DNA of 64,000 bases from Haloarcula pelagica (lineage in GTDB: Archaea > Halobacteriota > Halobacteria > Halobacteriales > Haloarculaceae). Location: assembly GCF_030127105.1 (NCBI RefSeq), contig NZ_CP126161.1:682001-746000 (forward strand), written 5' to 3'. How positions within the stretch are numbered: the stretch's first letter is position 1; each line of letters starts with the position of its first letter. The notes beneath the pieces were generated by a model. It had not been told where the DNA came from. It ran no database searches and saw only the letters and a program-made list of their open reading frames with translations. Below are positions 43,801 to 53,161 of the stretch, one piece after another. The translations under genes and the position numbers were made by a program.

Positions 43801-44694
43801 TCACCCGGCGCCGGGCGAGGTCTGGACGTTCAGGGCCTTCCGGATGACCTGGGTGAACGAGAGCGAACACAGGAAGTACCAGACGATCCAGGCCTGCATC
43901 GGCCCGACGACGCCCTGGCGCCAGGCCTCGACCTCCCCGTAGATGGGGAACGTGATGACCGGTGCCTCCAGGCTCAGTCCCGGGCCGAAGACCATCCAGT
44001 AGAGCCACAGGAAGATGGGGATGTTGATGACCATGATCCACACCATCGGGCGGAACTGTTTCTTGAACATCCCGAGCTGGTCGCCCATCATCTCCATCTG
44101 CTCCTCTTCGAGACGGTCCAGAGCCTCCTGGTCGTCCCGTTCCTTGGCCTTCTTCCGGCGGTCCTGGAGGTCCTGCATCTTCTGCTGGTGGTCCTCCATC
44201 CCTGACATGTCCATCAGGTTGTCCTGTAGGATCGTCGAGTTGGCGCCAGTGATGACTGCCAACACGAGGATGACGACGTAGAACGGGAGGATGTCCGCGA
44301 GCGGGCCGAGCGCGATGTCGAGGACGCCGCCGATGGCGTCCCGGACGGAGTTGAGCGAGTAGCCGGCGAACATCCCCAGCGTCGCGAGCCCCGCGAGCTT
44401 GTCCCAGGTCGTCCAGCCGCCGTCGTCCTCGTCGTCGCTCGGCGCGGCGTCGGACTCTTCGAGCGCTTCGCGGACGCCCTCGGGGTCCTCGATGACGAAC
44501 CCCTCGCCGTCGGCGTCGACGAGCAGACCGGACTCGATCAGCCGGCCCCACTCGCCGCTCGTCATCTCGTCGCTGACATCGCTCCAGGTGACGGTTCCTT
44601 TCTCCTCGGCCACAGAGAGGACCTCCTGGAGGGCGTCGGTCAGAGCCTCGCCGTCCTCGGCCAGTCGTTCTACCTTCGGCGCGGTGCGTGCCAT
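43801..44694 (-). CDS. DUF106/EMC3-like membrane protein insertase (Oxa1 superfamily)
   Basis: A 297-residue protein of the archaeal DUF106 family, related to YidC, Get1 and EMC3, which help insert proteins into the membrane. Residues about 1-90 form a winged-helix-like soluble extension and an acidic linker. The conserved part has a first helix (FYVVILVLAVITG), a charged cytoplasmic coiled coil (EDHQQKMQDLQDRRKKAKERDD) and the block MFKKQFRPMVWIMVINIPIFLW, ending in a third helix. The extra N-terminal domain is haloarchaeal. A TTGATAAACC box 25-30 bases upstream gives it a promoter apart from adk. Confidence 0.92.
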   Translation of the reverse strand: MARTAPKVERLAEDGEALTDALQEVLSVAEEKGTVTWSDVSDEMTSGEWGRLIESGLLVDADGEGFVIEDPEGVREALEESDAAPSDDEDDGGWTTWDKLAGLATLGMFAGYSLNSVRDAIGGVLDIALGPLADILPFYVVILVLAVITGANSTILQDNLMDMSGMEDHQQKMQDLQDRRKKAKERDDQEALDRLEEEQMEMMGDQLGMFKKQFRPMVWIMVINIPIFLWLYWMVFGPGLSLEAPVITFPIYGEVEAWRQGVVGPMQAWIVWYFLCSLSFTQVIRKALNVQTSPGAG

Positions 44695-44730
44695 TGTGGA
44701 ATAGTACAGCAGCGACGGTTTATCAACGTT

Positions 44731-45381
44731 TTACTCTATCCGTGCGTCGACGGCGTCACGGATGGCCGCCCACACCTCGTCCGGGGACCCCTCGCCGTCG
44801 ATGGTGACGAAGCCGTCGTGGTCCGCGTAGTGATCGATGACCGGTGCGGTGTTGTCCTGGAAGACATCCAGTCGGTTGCGCACCGACTCCTCGTTGTCGT
44901 CCTCGCGCTGGATCAACTCGCCACCACACTCGTCACAGACGCCCTCTGTCTCGGGCGGGCTGAACTCGACGTGGTAGTTGGCGCCACAGTCGTCACAGAC
45001 CCGGCGGCCGGTCAGCCGGTCGACGAGCTCCTCGCGGTCGACTTCGAGGTTGAGGATCACGTCGAGGTCGGTCATCCCTTCGAGCTCCTCGGCCTGTTCG
45101 AGATTGCGGGGATAGCCGTCCAGGACGAAGCCGTCGGCCTGTGAGAGCGCCTCGTCGACGATGGCGTTGACCACGGCGTCGGGCACGAGGTCGCCGGCCT
45201 CCATGTACGCACGCGGCGTGTCGTACTCCGTGTCCATGTCGCTGATGTCCATGTCCTTGTTCGCCCGGAGCGCGTCACCGGTCGTGACGTGTTCGATACC
45301 GTACTCCTCGGCCAGGTTCGCGCTCTGGGTCCCTTTCCCGGCGCCGGGTGGCCCCAGGATCAGCAGTCGCGGGTTCGACAT
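44731..45381 (-). CDS. adk: Adenylate kinase
   Basis: A 216-residue kinase balancing ATP, ADP and AMP. P-loop GPPGAGKGT (9-17), AMP-site TTGDALRAN and [11 protein letters not shown]. The lid carries four cysteines (CDDCG...CDECG) that bind zinc, the long-lid bacterial-type adk. The ATG at 45381 is preceded by CCATTTAACCC at about 45400-45410, consistent with a leaderless start. It heads the leftward block adk-DUF106-cmk-truB. Confidence 0.96.
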   Translation of the reverse strand: MSNPRLLILGPPGAGKGTQSANLAEEYGIEHVTTGDALRANKDMDISDMDTEYDTPRAYMEAGDLVPDAVVNAIVDEALSQADGFVLDGYPRNLEQAEELEGMTDLDVILNLEVDREELVDRLTGRRVCDDCGANYHVEFSPPETEGVCDECGGELIQREDDNEESVRNRLDVFQDNTAPVIDHYADHDGFVTIDGEGSPDEVWAAIRDAVDARIE

Positions 45382-45520
45382 GGGCGCGACTTCTGTGGCC
45401 CGGGTTAAATGGTTGTCCAAACACTGTCGACGACGCGTTCCGGTAGTGACCAGTCACTCCGAGAGAACGTCCCAGCAGGGTACCCGTCTTTCGGCCACCA
45501 CCTGCATGAAAAATCCAGTA

Positions 45521-45530
45521 GATTTATCTC
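45521..45530 (+). promoter_or_regulatory. TATA box of the GH97 gene
   Basis: GATTTATCTC, centred 31 bases before the ATG at 45557. Confidence 0.5.
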
Positions 45531-45556
45531 GTCACGGGTAAGGATTGTACTCGTTA

Positions 45557-48500
45557 ATGGTTGATGAACAATCGGAACACTCTTCGAGTGGTCTGAGCCG
45601 GCGTGGCTTCCTGGGGGGAGTCACGTCAGTCCTGGCAGCCGCAGCGTACTCGCTTGAAGTGCCCGACAGCGTCGCCGCACAGGTGACAAGCGGGCAGAAC
45701 ACACCGACACAGACGGTCGCGTCTCCGGACGGGAGCATCCTCCTGACGGTCGATGTCTCCTCGGGGCGGCCGACCTACACTGTCGACTACGAGGGGGCGA
45801 CGGTGATCGACACCTCGGGACTGGGCTTCGAACTCCAGAACCAGACCGACTTCGCGGTCGGTAACTCGGCGCCCGACCTGAACGTCACCGGGAGCAGCCG
45901 TGACAGCGTCGACCAGACCTGGCAGCCGGTCTGGGACCAGTACGACTCGATCCGGGAGAACTACAACGAACTCGTCGTCGGCCTGGAGGAAGACAGCGGA
46001 CCCGGTCGGTCCGGGAACCTCCAGATCCGGGTGTTCGACGACGGCTTCGGCTTCCGGTTCGTCTTCGACGACGACTTCAACACGTCCGCGAACGGGAACT
46101 TCGTCATCAGTTCCGAGCGGACCGAGTACAACCTGACGGCGGACCACGACGCCTGGTGGATCCAGAACGACTGGAACAGCTTCGAATACGAGTACAACCA
46201 GACTGCGCTGAGCGAGATCCAGACGGAACTGGACGGCCTCACCGGCTCGAACGGCGGGGTCCACACCCCGGTGACGATGGCGAACGACGACCGGGACCTC
46301 TATCTCAGCATCCACGAGGCCAATCTGGACGACTACGCGTCGCTGTCGGTGTCGCCGAACCCGAACGACGGCACGACCCTCGAATCCGACCTGGCACCCC
46401 TGCCCGACGGGACGAAGGTCTCGGCGACCGCACCGCACATGACGCCCTGGCGGACGGTCCAGATCGCGGACCGTCCCGGTGCGTTGATCGAGTCCAGTCT
46501 CGTGCTCAACCTCAACGAGGACTACGATCCGAGCGTGTTCACGCAGGGGACGAACTGGATCGAACCCCAGAAGTTCATCGGCGTCTGGTGGCTGATGATC
46601 ACCGGCCGCGCCGACTGGGAGTACAACCCGGACACCAACTCGTTCCAGCCGGGCGCGAACCCGCCCGGAGTTCGGGTCGGGAACCACGGCGCACAGACCG
46701 GCCGGGCGCAGATGTACATGGACTTCGCCAGCGAACACGGCATCCCCGGCGTCCTCGTCGAGGGCTGGAACGTCGGCTGGTCCTCGTACCCGGGTGACGG
46801 GAGCGAGTTCGACTTCTCCCAGCCGTACCCGGACTTCGATCTGGAAGCGGTCACCAGCTACGGGGCGAGTCTCAACCCACCGACCCAGATGACGATGCAC
46901 AACGAGACGGCCGGGGACTTCCAGAACTACCAGTCCCAGGCCTCGAACGCCTTCGGGCTGTACGACGATCTGGGTATCCGGACGATCAAGACCGGCTACG
47001 TCAACGACAGCGGGAACCTCGCGGGCGAGGGCCACAACCACCACAACCAGGTCCTCGTCAACCACCACACGAACATCACGGAGACCGCCGCGGCCAACCG
47101 GCAGATGCTCGAAGTCCACGAGCCGATCCACCCGACCGGTCGCCGCCGCCAGTACCCCAACCTGCTGACCCGTGAGGGCGTCTTCGGCCAGGAGTACGAC
47201 TCCTTCGGGACGATCACCCCGGAACACCACGTCACCTTCCCCTTTACCCGGATGCTCGGCGGTCCCGCCGAGTTCACGCCCGGCATCTTCGACATGGACT
47301 CGGGGTCGGGCGGCATCGAGACCACGCGCGCGAAACAGCTCGCGATGTACCCGAACTACTTCAGCGGCCTCCAGATGGTCGCCGACCTCCCGAGTTCCTA
47401 CCTCGCCGATCAGCCGCCGACGGGCGAGCTCGGTGACGTGATCCAGGCCGAGTGGGCCGACCTCGACGGGGTCGGCTCGGGCGCCTCCTGGGCCAACGCA
47501 CAAGGCGAGAAGTACGTCGAGTTCGCCGCCTCCGCCGACCGGGGGTCGGGAGCGTACTGGACCGTCGAGAACGTCCCCAGCGACGGCGAGTACTACCTCC
47601 ACCTCCGGGTCGCAAACGACAACGACAACAACGGCGTCGACGCCTACGCCTCCGCGCAGGTCCACGTCGACGGCGAGTCACAGAAGTGGGTCGGAATCCC
47701 CGACACCGGCTACTGGGACGAGTGGGACACCGTCTCGGTGCCGGTGCGGCTGAGCGCCGGCGACAACGACCTCTCTCTGCGGATCACCGAAGACGAGTAC
47801 GGCGGGTTCAACCTCGACTCGATCGCGGTCACCGAGGCCGACGGGTCGATGCCGACCCCCAGCGAGCCGCCGATCACCGGTGAGACCGTCGACGCTTTCC
47901 AGTTCATCGAGGACGTACCGGCAGCCTGGGACGACACGCGGGTCCTCGACGCCGAGATCGGGGAGTACATGGCGACCGCTCGCCAGAGCGGCGACGAGTG
48001 GTATCTCGGCGCCATGACCGACGAGGGTGGCCGGACGCTCGACGTGTCGCTGTCGTTCCTCGAGAGCGGCCAGGACTACGTGGCCGAGATCTACGAGGAC
48101 GGCGCCGACGCGAAGTTCGATTCGAACCTCACCGATGTCGCCATCGACGACGTCGTCGTCGACAGCAGCACGGACCTGTTCGTGACGATGGCCGCCTCGG
48201 GCGGGACGGCAGTCAGGCTCCGCCCCGCGTCGGCCTCGGACGTGTCACAGCTTCCGGCCTACTCCCGACCCAGCCAGTCCGTCTCCGTCTCGGTCGAGAG
48301 CCAGTTCTTCATCCGGGAGACGTTCGTCGAGGCGACGGGGACGAACAACAGCAGCCGTATCGGCGGGCAGGAACTGGAAGTCCTGGTCGACGGCGAGGTC
48401 CAGAGCGTCGAGAACGCCCGGTTCGCACCGGGGGCCAGCGGGGCGACGTTCACCTTCCGCCAGACCATCGACGAGCCCGGAACCTACCAGGTCGAGGTCC

Positions 48501-49258
48501 GCTCGCCCGGCGGCCAGACCTACGCGTCCGAGCAGGTGAGCGTCCAGGGGCCACAGACGATCACCACGCTCCAGGACCCGACCGGCGACGACAACGGTCC
48601 CGGCGGGTACACCTACCCGACGGCGAACGCCTTCCCCGACGGCGTGTTCGACCTCGAATCCCTGGAGATCGAGGCGACGCCGAGTCAGTACACGTTCACC
48701 TTCGAGGTCGAGACGCTCAACGACGCCTTCAGCGGGTTCAACAACTTCTCGCCCCACTGGTTTATCCTGTGGGTCCGTGACCCGACTCGCAGCGGCGGCT
48801 CGACCCAGCCGGTGTCCAACGGCATCAACCCGGCCGTCGAGTTCGAGGAGCCGTGGCACTACCGGGTCGAACTCAGCGGCTTCACCAACAGCGCCGTCGA
48901 CCCGACCGGCACCACGCTCACCGACAGCAACGGCGATCCGGTGAGTTTCGCCTGGGATGTCGACAGACAGGCCGGTACGGTCAGCATCGTCGTCCCGGCC
49001 GAGGCGTTCGGCGGGACCGACATCGAGGACCTGGAGATCGTCCCGGCGCTTGGCTCGGAAGACCGCGGGTCGCTCCGTCCGGTCACCGAGACCGCCGGCG
49101 GCTACACCTTCGGCGGCGGCAAGTCCGGTGCGATCGACAACGCGCCGCGGCTGATGGACATCTTCACGCCGTCGGGCGTAGACCAGTCCGACGCGCTGTC
49201 CTACGACGCACAGACGATGGCGACGCTGCCGTTCGTCCCGATCAACCGGTCGCCCTAG
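45557..49258 (+). CDS. Secreted multidomain GH97 glycoside hydrolase
   Basis: A 1,233-residue Tat-exported enzyme (SRRGFLGG signal, residues about 16-45). The GH97 part has an N-terminal beta domain (about 50-310), a TIM barrel (about 310-600) with ITETAAANRQMLEVHEPIHP and RRQYPNLLTREGVFGQEYD, and a C-terminal beta domain (about 770-870). The Glu in VHEP and GQE resembles the inverting SusB-type alpha-glucosidase site. Between barrel and C-domain lies a CBM6/35-like module (about 630-755). A beta-sandwich and a glucodextranase C-terminal-type binding domain (about 1000-1233, LQDPTGDDNGPGGYTYPT) follow. It suggests extracellular alpha-glucan breakdown. Confidence 0.9.
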   Translation: MVDEQSEHSSSGLSRRGFLGGVTSVLAAAAYSLEVPDSVAAQVTSGQNTPTQTVASPDGSILLTVDVSSGRPTYTVDYEGATVIDTSGLGFELQNQTDFAVGNSAPDLNVTGSSRDSVDQTWQPVWDQYDSIRENYNELVVGLEEDSGPGRSGNLQIRVFDDGFGFRFVFDDDFNTSANGNFVISSERTEYNLTADHDAWWIQNDWNSFEYEYNQTALSEIQTELDGLTGSNGGVHTPVTMANDDRDLYLSIHEANLDDYASLSVSPNPNDGTTLESDLAPLPDGTKVSATAPHMTPWRTVQIADRPGALIESSLVLNLNEDYDPSVFTQGTNWIEPQKFIGVWWLMITGRADWEYNPDTNSFQPGANPPGVRVGNHGAQTGRAQMYMDFASEHGIPGVLVEGWNVGWSSYPGDGSEFDFSQPYPDFDLEAVTSYGASLNPPTQMTMHNETAGDFQNYQSQASNAFGLYDDLGIRTIKTGYVNDSGNLAGEGHNHHNQVLVNHHTNITETAAANRQMLEVHEPIHPTGRRRQYPNLLTREGVFGQEYDSFGTITPEHHVTFPFTRMLGGPAEFTPGIFDMDSGSGGIETTRAKQLAMYPNYFSGLQMVADLPSSYLADQPPTGELGDVIQAEWADLDGVGSGASWANAQGEKYVEFAASADRGSGAYWTVENVPSDGEYYLHLRVANDNDNNGVDAYASAQVHVDGESQKWVGIPDTGYWDEWDTVSVPVRLSAGDNDLSLRITEDEYGGFNLDSIAVTEADGSMPTPSEPPITGETVDAFQFIEDVPAAWDDTRVLDAEIGEYMATARQSGDEWYLGAMTDEGGRTLDVSLSFLESGQDYVAEIYEDGADAKFDSNLTDVAIDDVVVDSSTDLFVTMAASGGTAVRLRPASASDVSQLPAYSRPSQSVSVSVESQFFIRETFVEATGTNNSSRIGGQELEVLVDGEVQSVENARFAPGASGATFTFRQTIDEPGTYQVEVRSPGGQTYASEQVSVQGPQTITTLQDPTGDDNGPGGYTYPTANAFPDGVFDLESLEIEATPSQYTFTFEVETLNDAFSGFNNFSPHWFILWVRDPTRSGGSTQPVSNGINPAVEFEEPWHYRVELSGFTNSAVDPTGTTLTDSNGDPVSFAWDVDRQAGTVSIVVPAEAFGGTDIEDLEIVPALGSEDRGSLRPVTETAGGYTFGGGKSGAIDNAPRLMDIFTPSGVDQSDALSYDAQTMATLPFVPINRSP

Positions 49259-49319
49259 ACCGGCCGTCGGGGCCGTCGTCCAGCACTGCTGTTCAACTGC
49301 GGATTTGAGTTTCCGGCGC

Positions 49320-49331
49320 GGTTTTTTATAC
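49320..49331 (+). promoter_or_regulatory. TATA box of the BGTF-protein locus
   Basis: GGTTTTTTATAC, centred about 27 bases before the ATG at 49354. It predicts that the message starts at the leader ORF, not at the main gene. Confidence 0.5.
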
Positions 49332-49353
49332 GCCCGTTGTACGAGTAGCTGGC

Positions 49354-49440
49354 ATGAAACCGTGCCCTCCACCGACCGACCACAGTCGAACGCGCACAGC
49401 ACAGCCAGCGAACAGCCGACGCCGAGCGGTGAGACGATGA
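49354..49440 (+). CDS. Candidate 28-codon leaderless leader ORF overlapping the BGTF-protein start
   Basis: An ATG placed exactly at the predicted transcript start opens a 28-residue Pro/Arg-rich frame whose TGA overlaps ATG 49437 as ATGA. The end (CGATGAGC) is the same as at the antiporter leader ORF. The peptide begins MKPCPPPTDHS and ends RRRAVRR. Alternatively this stretch belongs to the main protein through a GTG at 49362 in the main frame. Confidence 0.4.
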   Translation: MKPCPPPTDHSRTRTAQPANSRRRAVRR

Positions 49441-51170
49441 GCCGGGCCGGTGCGGTCCTGCTGGCCCTGGCGCTCGTCGGAACCGCGCTCGCGGCTCCGG
49501 TCAGTGCCGCCGACACCGGCGGGACGCAGCTCGACGCCGACGGCGGAACCGTGACGCTCGCACCCGGTGCGAACCAGACTGTCAGCGGCGAGACCGACCT
49601 CGATCCCGGGACGACGGTGCTGGTCCGGCTCCAATCCCAGCAAAACGAATCGTCCCCGTTCCTCAAACAGCAGACGGTGACCGTGAACGAGGACGGCACC
49701 TTCGCCGCGCAGTTCGATATGACGATGGTCGAACCCGAGACGGCGTTCAACGCCAGTGTCCGGTACGACAGCCGAATCCTCACCAACACGACCGGGACGG
49801 TCGTCCCCTGTGAGGGCGGCTGTGAAGTGCCGGCCGATTCCGAGTCACAGACGGGTTCCAACGGGACCACCCTCGAACACGAGGGCGAGACGGTCCGTGT
49901 CGCCAGTGCGCCGGGCCAGCTGATCACGGGACAGACCGACATCGATCCCGGGACGGCGCTGACCGTGCGGCTCCGCTCTGCGGATCCCTCGGCGCCGTTC
50001 CTTCGCCAGGGGTCCGCGACGGTACAGTCCGACGGCTCGTTCCGGACGGCCACGGACATGAGTAGCGTCCCCGTCGGGACCGACTTCGAGGTGACTGTCC
50101 TCAGCGGCGGCGAGACGGTCGTCGAGACTGGCGGCACCGTCGTCGAGTGCGACAGCGACTGTCGTGACGTGACCCCGACGCCGACGCCGGAAGACGAGAA
50201 GTCCGTGACGCGGGCCGCCAGTGTCGACACCGGCACCGTCGACATGTCGCCCATCGCGGAAGGTGTGGCCGGCGGGACCGTCCCGCTCAACGTCTCCGTC
50301 GGTGACCGCGACAACGCGTCGCTCGTCATCGGCGGGCCGGCGGTGAACTACCAACTGAACGCGACCGTCCGGGACGGCAACGGCGACCGCTACGTCATGG
50401 TGCAGTTCCACACCGGCGCGGTCGGGTCGGACGAGCCGACCCTGACCGCCAGGGACGACGGCGACACCGTGACGATCCGCTCGGAGCCGGACCTGAACGT
50501 CGACCGACTCGACCCCGCGAGCTACGACACGGCACTGTTTGCCAGCGAGGCTCCGACCGGTGACCCAGTGATGGAGGGGACGATCGTCCTCCACGCCGGC
50601 GAAACCGACGGCGAGCCGGCCGAGTCGAGCGAGTCCAGCGCCGCGAGCGACACGGAAACCGGACTGGGGCTCGACGAGACGATCGTCAGAACCCGGACGG
50701 GCCAGCAGACGACGCTGGCGCTGCGCATGGGGAACGAGAGCACCGCGACGGTCGCCATCGGAACCCCCGAGAGCGGTGTCGAGGTGATCGCGACCGTCGA
50801 GGACGGCACCGGTGACGGGGCGGTCCCCCTCCTGTTCGATACGACCGCGACCGGCGACGGGGACCAGCCGGCGCTGGTCGCCGCACAGGAAGGCGATTCG
50901 GTCACCGTGACGACACAGCGAGCCGACGGCGCGGTCGCGCCCGGTGACTACGACATCGACATCTACGCCGGCTCGTCGGCCGAGGGCTCCCCCGAGGACA
51001 TCGGCACGCTCTCCGTCCAGGGGTCGCTGACCAACGACACCGACTCGACCCCGCCGGCGACGCCGAGCGAGGAGTCCCAGTCGTCGCTGCTGGGCAGCGG
51101 TGCCCTCGCCGTCGGCGGCGTCCTGGCTATCGCGGGACTGGGGCTCGTGTTGGGCCTGTTCCGTAACTGA
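49437..51170 (+). CDS. BGTF-type surface protein with C-terminal membrane anchor
   Basis: A 577-residue exported protein. ATG 49437 gives a clean signal peptide (AVLLALALVGTALAAPVSA, residues 5-23). Two related beta domains (about 30-130 and 145-245) share the pattern GQTDIDPGTALTVRLRS...TATVQSDGSF, the BGTF/DUF7827 type of haloarchaeal surface proteins; each ends in a Cys pair (CEGGC, CDSDC). Two further domains (about 265-400, 420-535) share DNASLVIGGP...YQLNATVRDGNGD. The C-terminal helix ends LGLFRN without a PGF motif, so it looks membrane-anchored rather than archaeosortase-processed. GTG 49362 in frame is an alternative start. Confidence 0.82.
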   Translation: MSRAGAVLLALALVGTALAAPVSAADTGGTQLDADGGTVTLAPGANQTVSGETDLDPGTTVLVRLQSQQNESSPFLKQQTVTVNEDGTFAAQFDMTMVEPETAFNASVRYDSRILTNTTGTVVPCEGGCEVPADSESQTGSNGTTLEHEGETVRVASAPGQLITGQTDIDPGTALTVRLRSADPSAPFLRQGSATVQSDGSFRTATDMSSVPVGTDFEVTVLSGGETVVETGGTVVECDSDCRDVTPTPTPEDEKSVTRAASVDTGTVDMSPIAEGVAGGTVPLNVSVGDRDNASLVIGGPAVNYQLNATVRDGNGDRYVMVQFHTGAVGSDEPTLTARDDGDTVTIRSEPDLNVDRLDPASYDTALFASEAPTGDPVMEGTIVLHAGETDGEPAESSESSAASDTETGLGLDETIVRTRTGQQTTLALRMGNESTATVAIGTPESGVEVIATVEDGTGDGAVPLLFDTTATGDGDQPALVAAQEGDSVTVTTQRADGAVAPGDYDIDIYAGSSAEGSPEDIGTLSVQGSLTNDTDSTPPATPSEESQSSLLGSGALAVGGVLAIAGLGLVLGLFRN

Positions 51171-51274
51171 CGCCACACCCCGTTCCGGTCCCCCACTGTT
51201 CCTGCCGATATCGTGTGAAAGCAGCGATCAGACGGTCGAACAGGGGCTATGGAAATCAGTCGCCGAGGGGTAGC

Positions 51275-53056
51275 TCAGCAAGCCTGTTCGACACCGCTGA
51301 TCTCGAAGCGTGCGCCACCGTGCTCGCTCTCGGTCACGGTGATCGCCCAGCCGTGGGCCTGGACGATCTCCCTGACGATCGCCAACCCGAACCCGCTCCC
51401 CCCGTCGGTCGTGGAATAGCCGCTCTTGAACACCGCCTCGCGTTCGTCTGTAGGGATGCCAGGCCCGTCGTCGGCGACGTAGAAGCCGTCTCCGTCGTCG
51501 AGCGCTCCGACCGTGATCGTCACGTCCTCGCCGCCGTGCTCCACACAGTTCCGGATCAGGTTCTCAAGCAGTTGTTGACACCGCTTCGGGTCGGCCTGGA
51601 TCACGCAATCCGTCTCGGCACTGAGCGTCGCGTCCGCCGTCTCGACGGCCTGCCAGCAACTCTCTGCGAGGTCCGCGAGCGCGACAGCGGTCGTCTCGCC
51701 GACGGAGAGCCCCTGTTGTGCGAGCGCGAGCAGGTCCTCGATCAGTGTCTCCATCCGGGTGAGTGCACGCCCAGCCACGTCGAGATGCTCGCTGTCACAC
51801 TCCTGTCGAGCGAGTTCGAGTCGGCCGTCGGCCACGTTCAGCGGGTTCCGAAGGTCGTGGGAGACGACACTGGCGAACTCCTCGAGACGTTCGTTCTGGC
51901 GTTCGAGACGCTCTTTCTTCCGGGCGGACTCCGTGATGTTCTGGGAGACGGCGATGAGTTGGTCGATCGACCCCTCCTCGGCCCGCACGGGGGCCGTCTG
52001 TACCCGGTATCGTTCGCCCTGGTACACCTGTTCGATCGTGTTGGCGGTACCCTCCAAGGCTCTCGTGTACGCCTCACACAGTTCGTCGGCGATCTCTTTC
52101 GGGAACAGGTCGTGGGGGGTCTTCCCCTCGATCTCGTCGGGCGAGAGACCGACGTTCCGCAGTTCTTTCCCCCGGGCGCGGACGTACTCGAAGTCGGCGT
52201 CGATCAGGTACACCGCACCGTCGGGAAAGTGCTCGGCGAGCGTCTCGTACTGGCGTTTCAGTTCCTGGAGACTCCGTTCACGCTCTTTGCGTCCGGTGAT
52301 GTCTCGGGACGTGGCGAGGACCAGGTTCTCGTCGCTCCGTGTCCGGACGGGAACCAGACGGAGACTGAGTGTCTCCACCGATTCGGGGAGTGACGGTTCG
52401 ATTTCGAGCCGACACTCGTCCGTTCGGTCGTCGAGAATCCGGTCGATCCCGTCTTTGACCTCTTCGATCTCGGCCGGAGAGAGGAGTTCGGTCGCTTCGA
52501 AGTACGAGATGGGGCGCCCAGCCCAGTCTTCTTCGGAGATTACGTCGATATCCGACACCCGGAAGTTGACGTACTGGAGAGTATAGGCGTCGTCGAAGAC
52601 GTAGACGCCCTCGCCCATGTTCTCGATGATCGTCTCTTGCCAGTCGGCTTCCTGCTGTGCGAGATAGCCTTCGACCGAGGTCCGGATACGGTTCGCGAGC
52701 AGTTCGTACTGCTCGGTCCCGCCTTTCTTCTGTAGATAGTCGGTCACACCCGCAGAGATGGCCTCGCTGGCGACCTCCTCGCTACCCTTGCCCGTGTAGA
52801 GGATGAAGGGGAGGTCGGAGTACTCGTCCCGGACGGTTTCGAGGAACTCGATCCCGTTCTGCCCCGGCATGTCGTAGTCCGAGACGATACAGTTGAACTC
52901 GTCCGCCGCGAGTCGCTCCAGCCCGTCGCTGACGCTGGTCACCGGTTCGACATCGAGCCGGCCGTCTTCGGCTTCGATGAAGGTCGCAGCCATCTCTACG
53001 AACTCCGGTTCGTCGTCGACGTGGAGGACACGGATTGCGTCCCCAGTCGTCTGCAC
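51275..53056 (-). CDS. Receiver-PAS-PAS histidine kinase
   Basis: A 593-residue cytoplasmic hybrid kinase. The N-terminal receiver (about 8-125) is intact: HVDDEPE, phosphoacceptor Asp in CIVSDYDMPGQNG, and YTGKGSEEVA. Two PAS domains follow (about 140-265 and 275-385, ending SRDITGRK and SQNITES). The HisKA box is VVSHDLRNPLNVADGRLELA, and the ATPase has NCVEHGG, DDGPGIP and GFGLAIVREI. It has no membrane segment, as in many haloarchaeal kinases. A TTATTACC box about 30 bases upstream supports ATG 53056. Confidence 0.92.
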   Translation of the reverse strand: MQTTGDAIRVLHVDDEPEFVEMAATFIEAEDGRLDVEPVTSVSDGLERLAADEFNCIVSDYDMPGQNGIEFLETVRDEYSDLPFILYTGKGSEEVASEAISAGVTDYLQKKGGTEQYELLANRIRTSVEGYLAQQEADWQETIIENMGEGVYVFDDAYTLQYVNFRVSDIDVISEEDWAGRPISYFEATELLSPAEIEEVKDGIDRILDDRTDECRLEIEPSLPESVETLSLRLVPVRTRSDENLVLATSRDITGRKERERSLQELKRQYETLAEHFPDGAVYLIDADFEYVRARGKELRNVGLSPDEIEGKTPHDLFPKEIADELCEAYTRALEGTANTIEQVYQGERYRVQTAPVRAEEGSIDQLIAVSQNITESARKKERLERQNERLEEFASVVSHDLRNPLNVADGRLELARQECDSEHLDVAGRALTRMETLIEDLLALAQQGLSVGETTAVALADLAESCWQAVETADATLSAETDCVIQADPKRCQQLLENLIRNCVEHGGEDVTITVGALDDGDGFYVADDGPGIPTDEREAVFKSGYSTTDGGSGFGLAIVREIVQAHGWAITVTESEHGGARFEISGVEQAC

Positions 53057-53161
53057 ATTGTCACCCCATATCAGACACGGGGCAATAGGGTAATAAATGA
53101 AGGGGCGTGAAACCCGCTAGCTGTGAACTACCGGACAGTTCGGCGGAGCGGTCGGTCGGAC

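Noticed and set aside
45626-47665. A 679-codon open frame on the minus strand inside the GH97 gene.
   Set aside because: It mirrors the GH97 coding frame and its product has the Val/Asp/Gly/Arg composition typical of antisense frames in GC-rich DNA.
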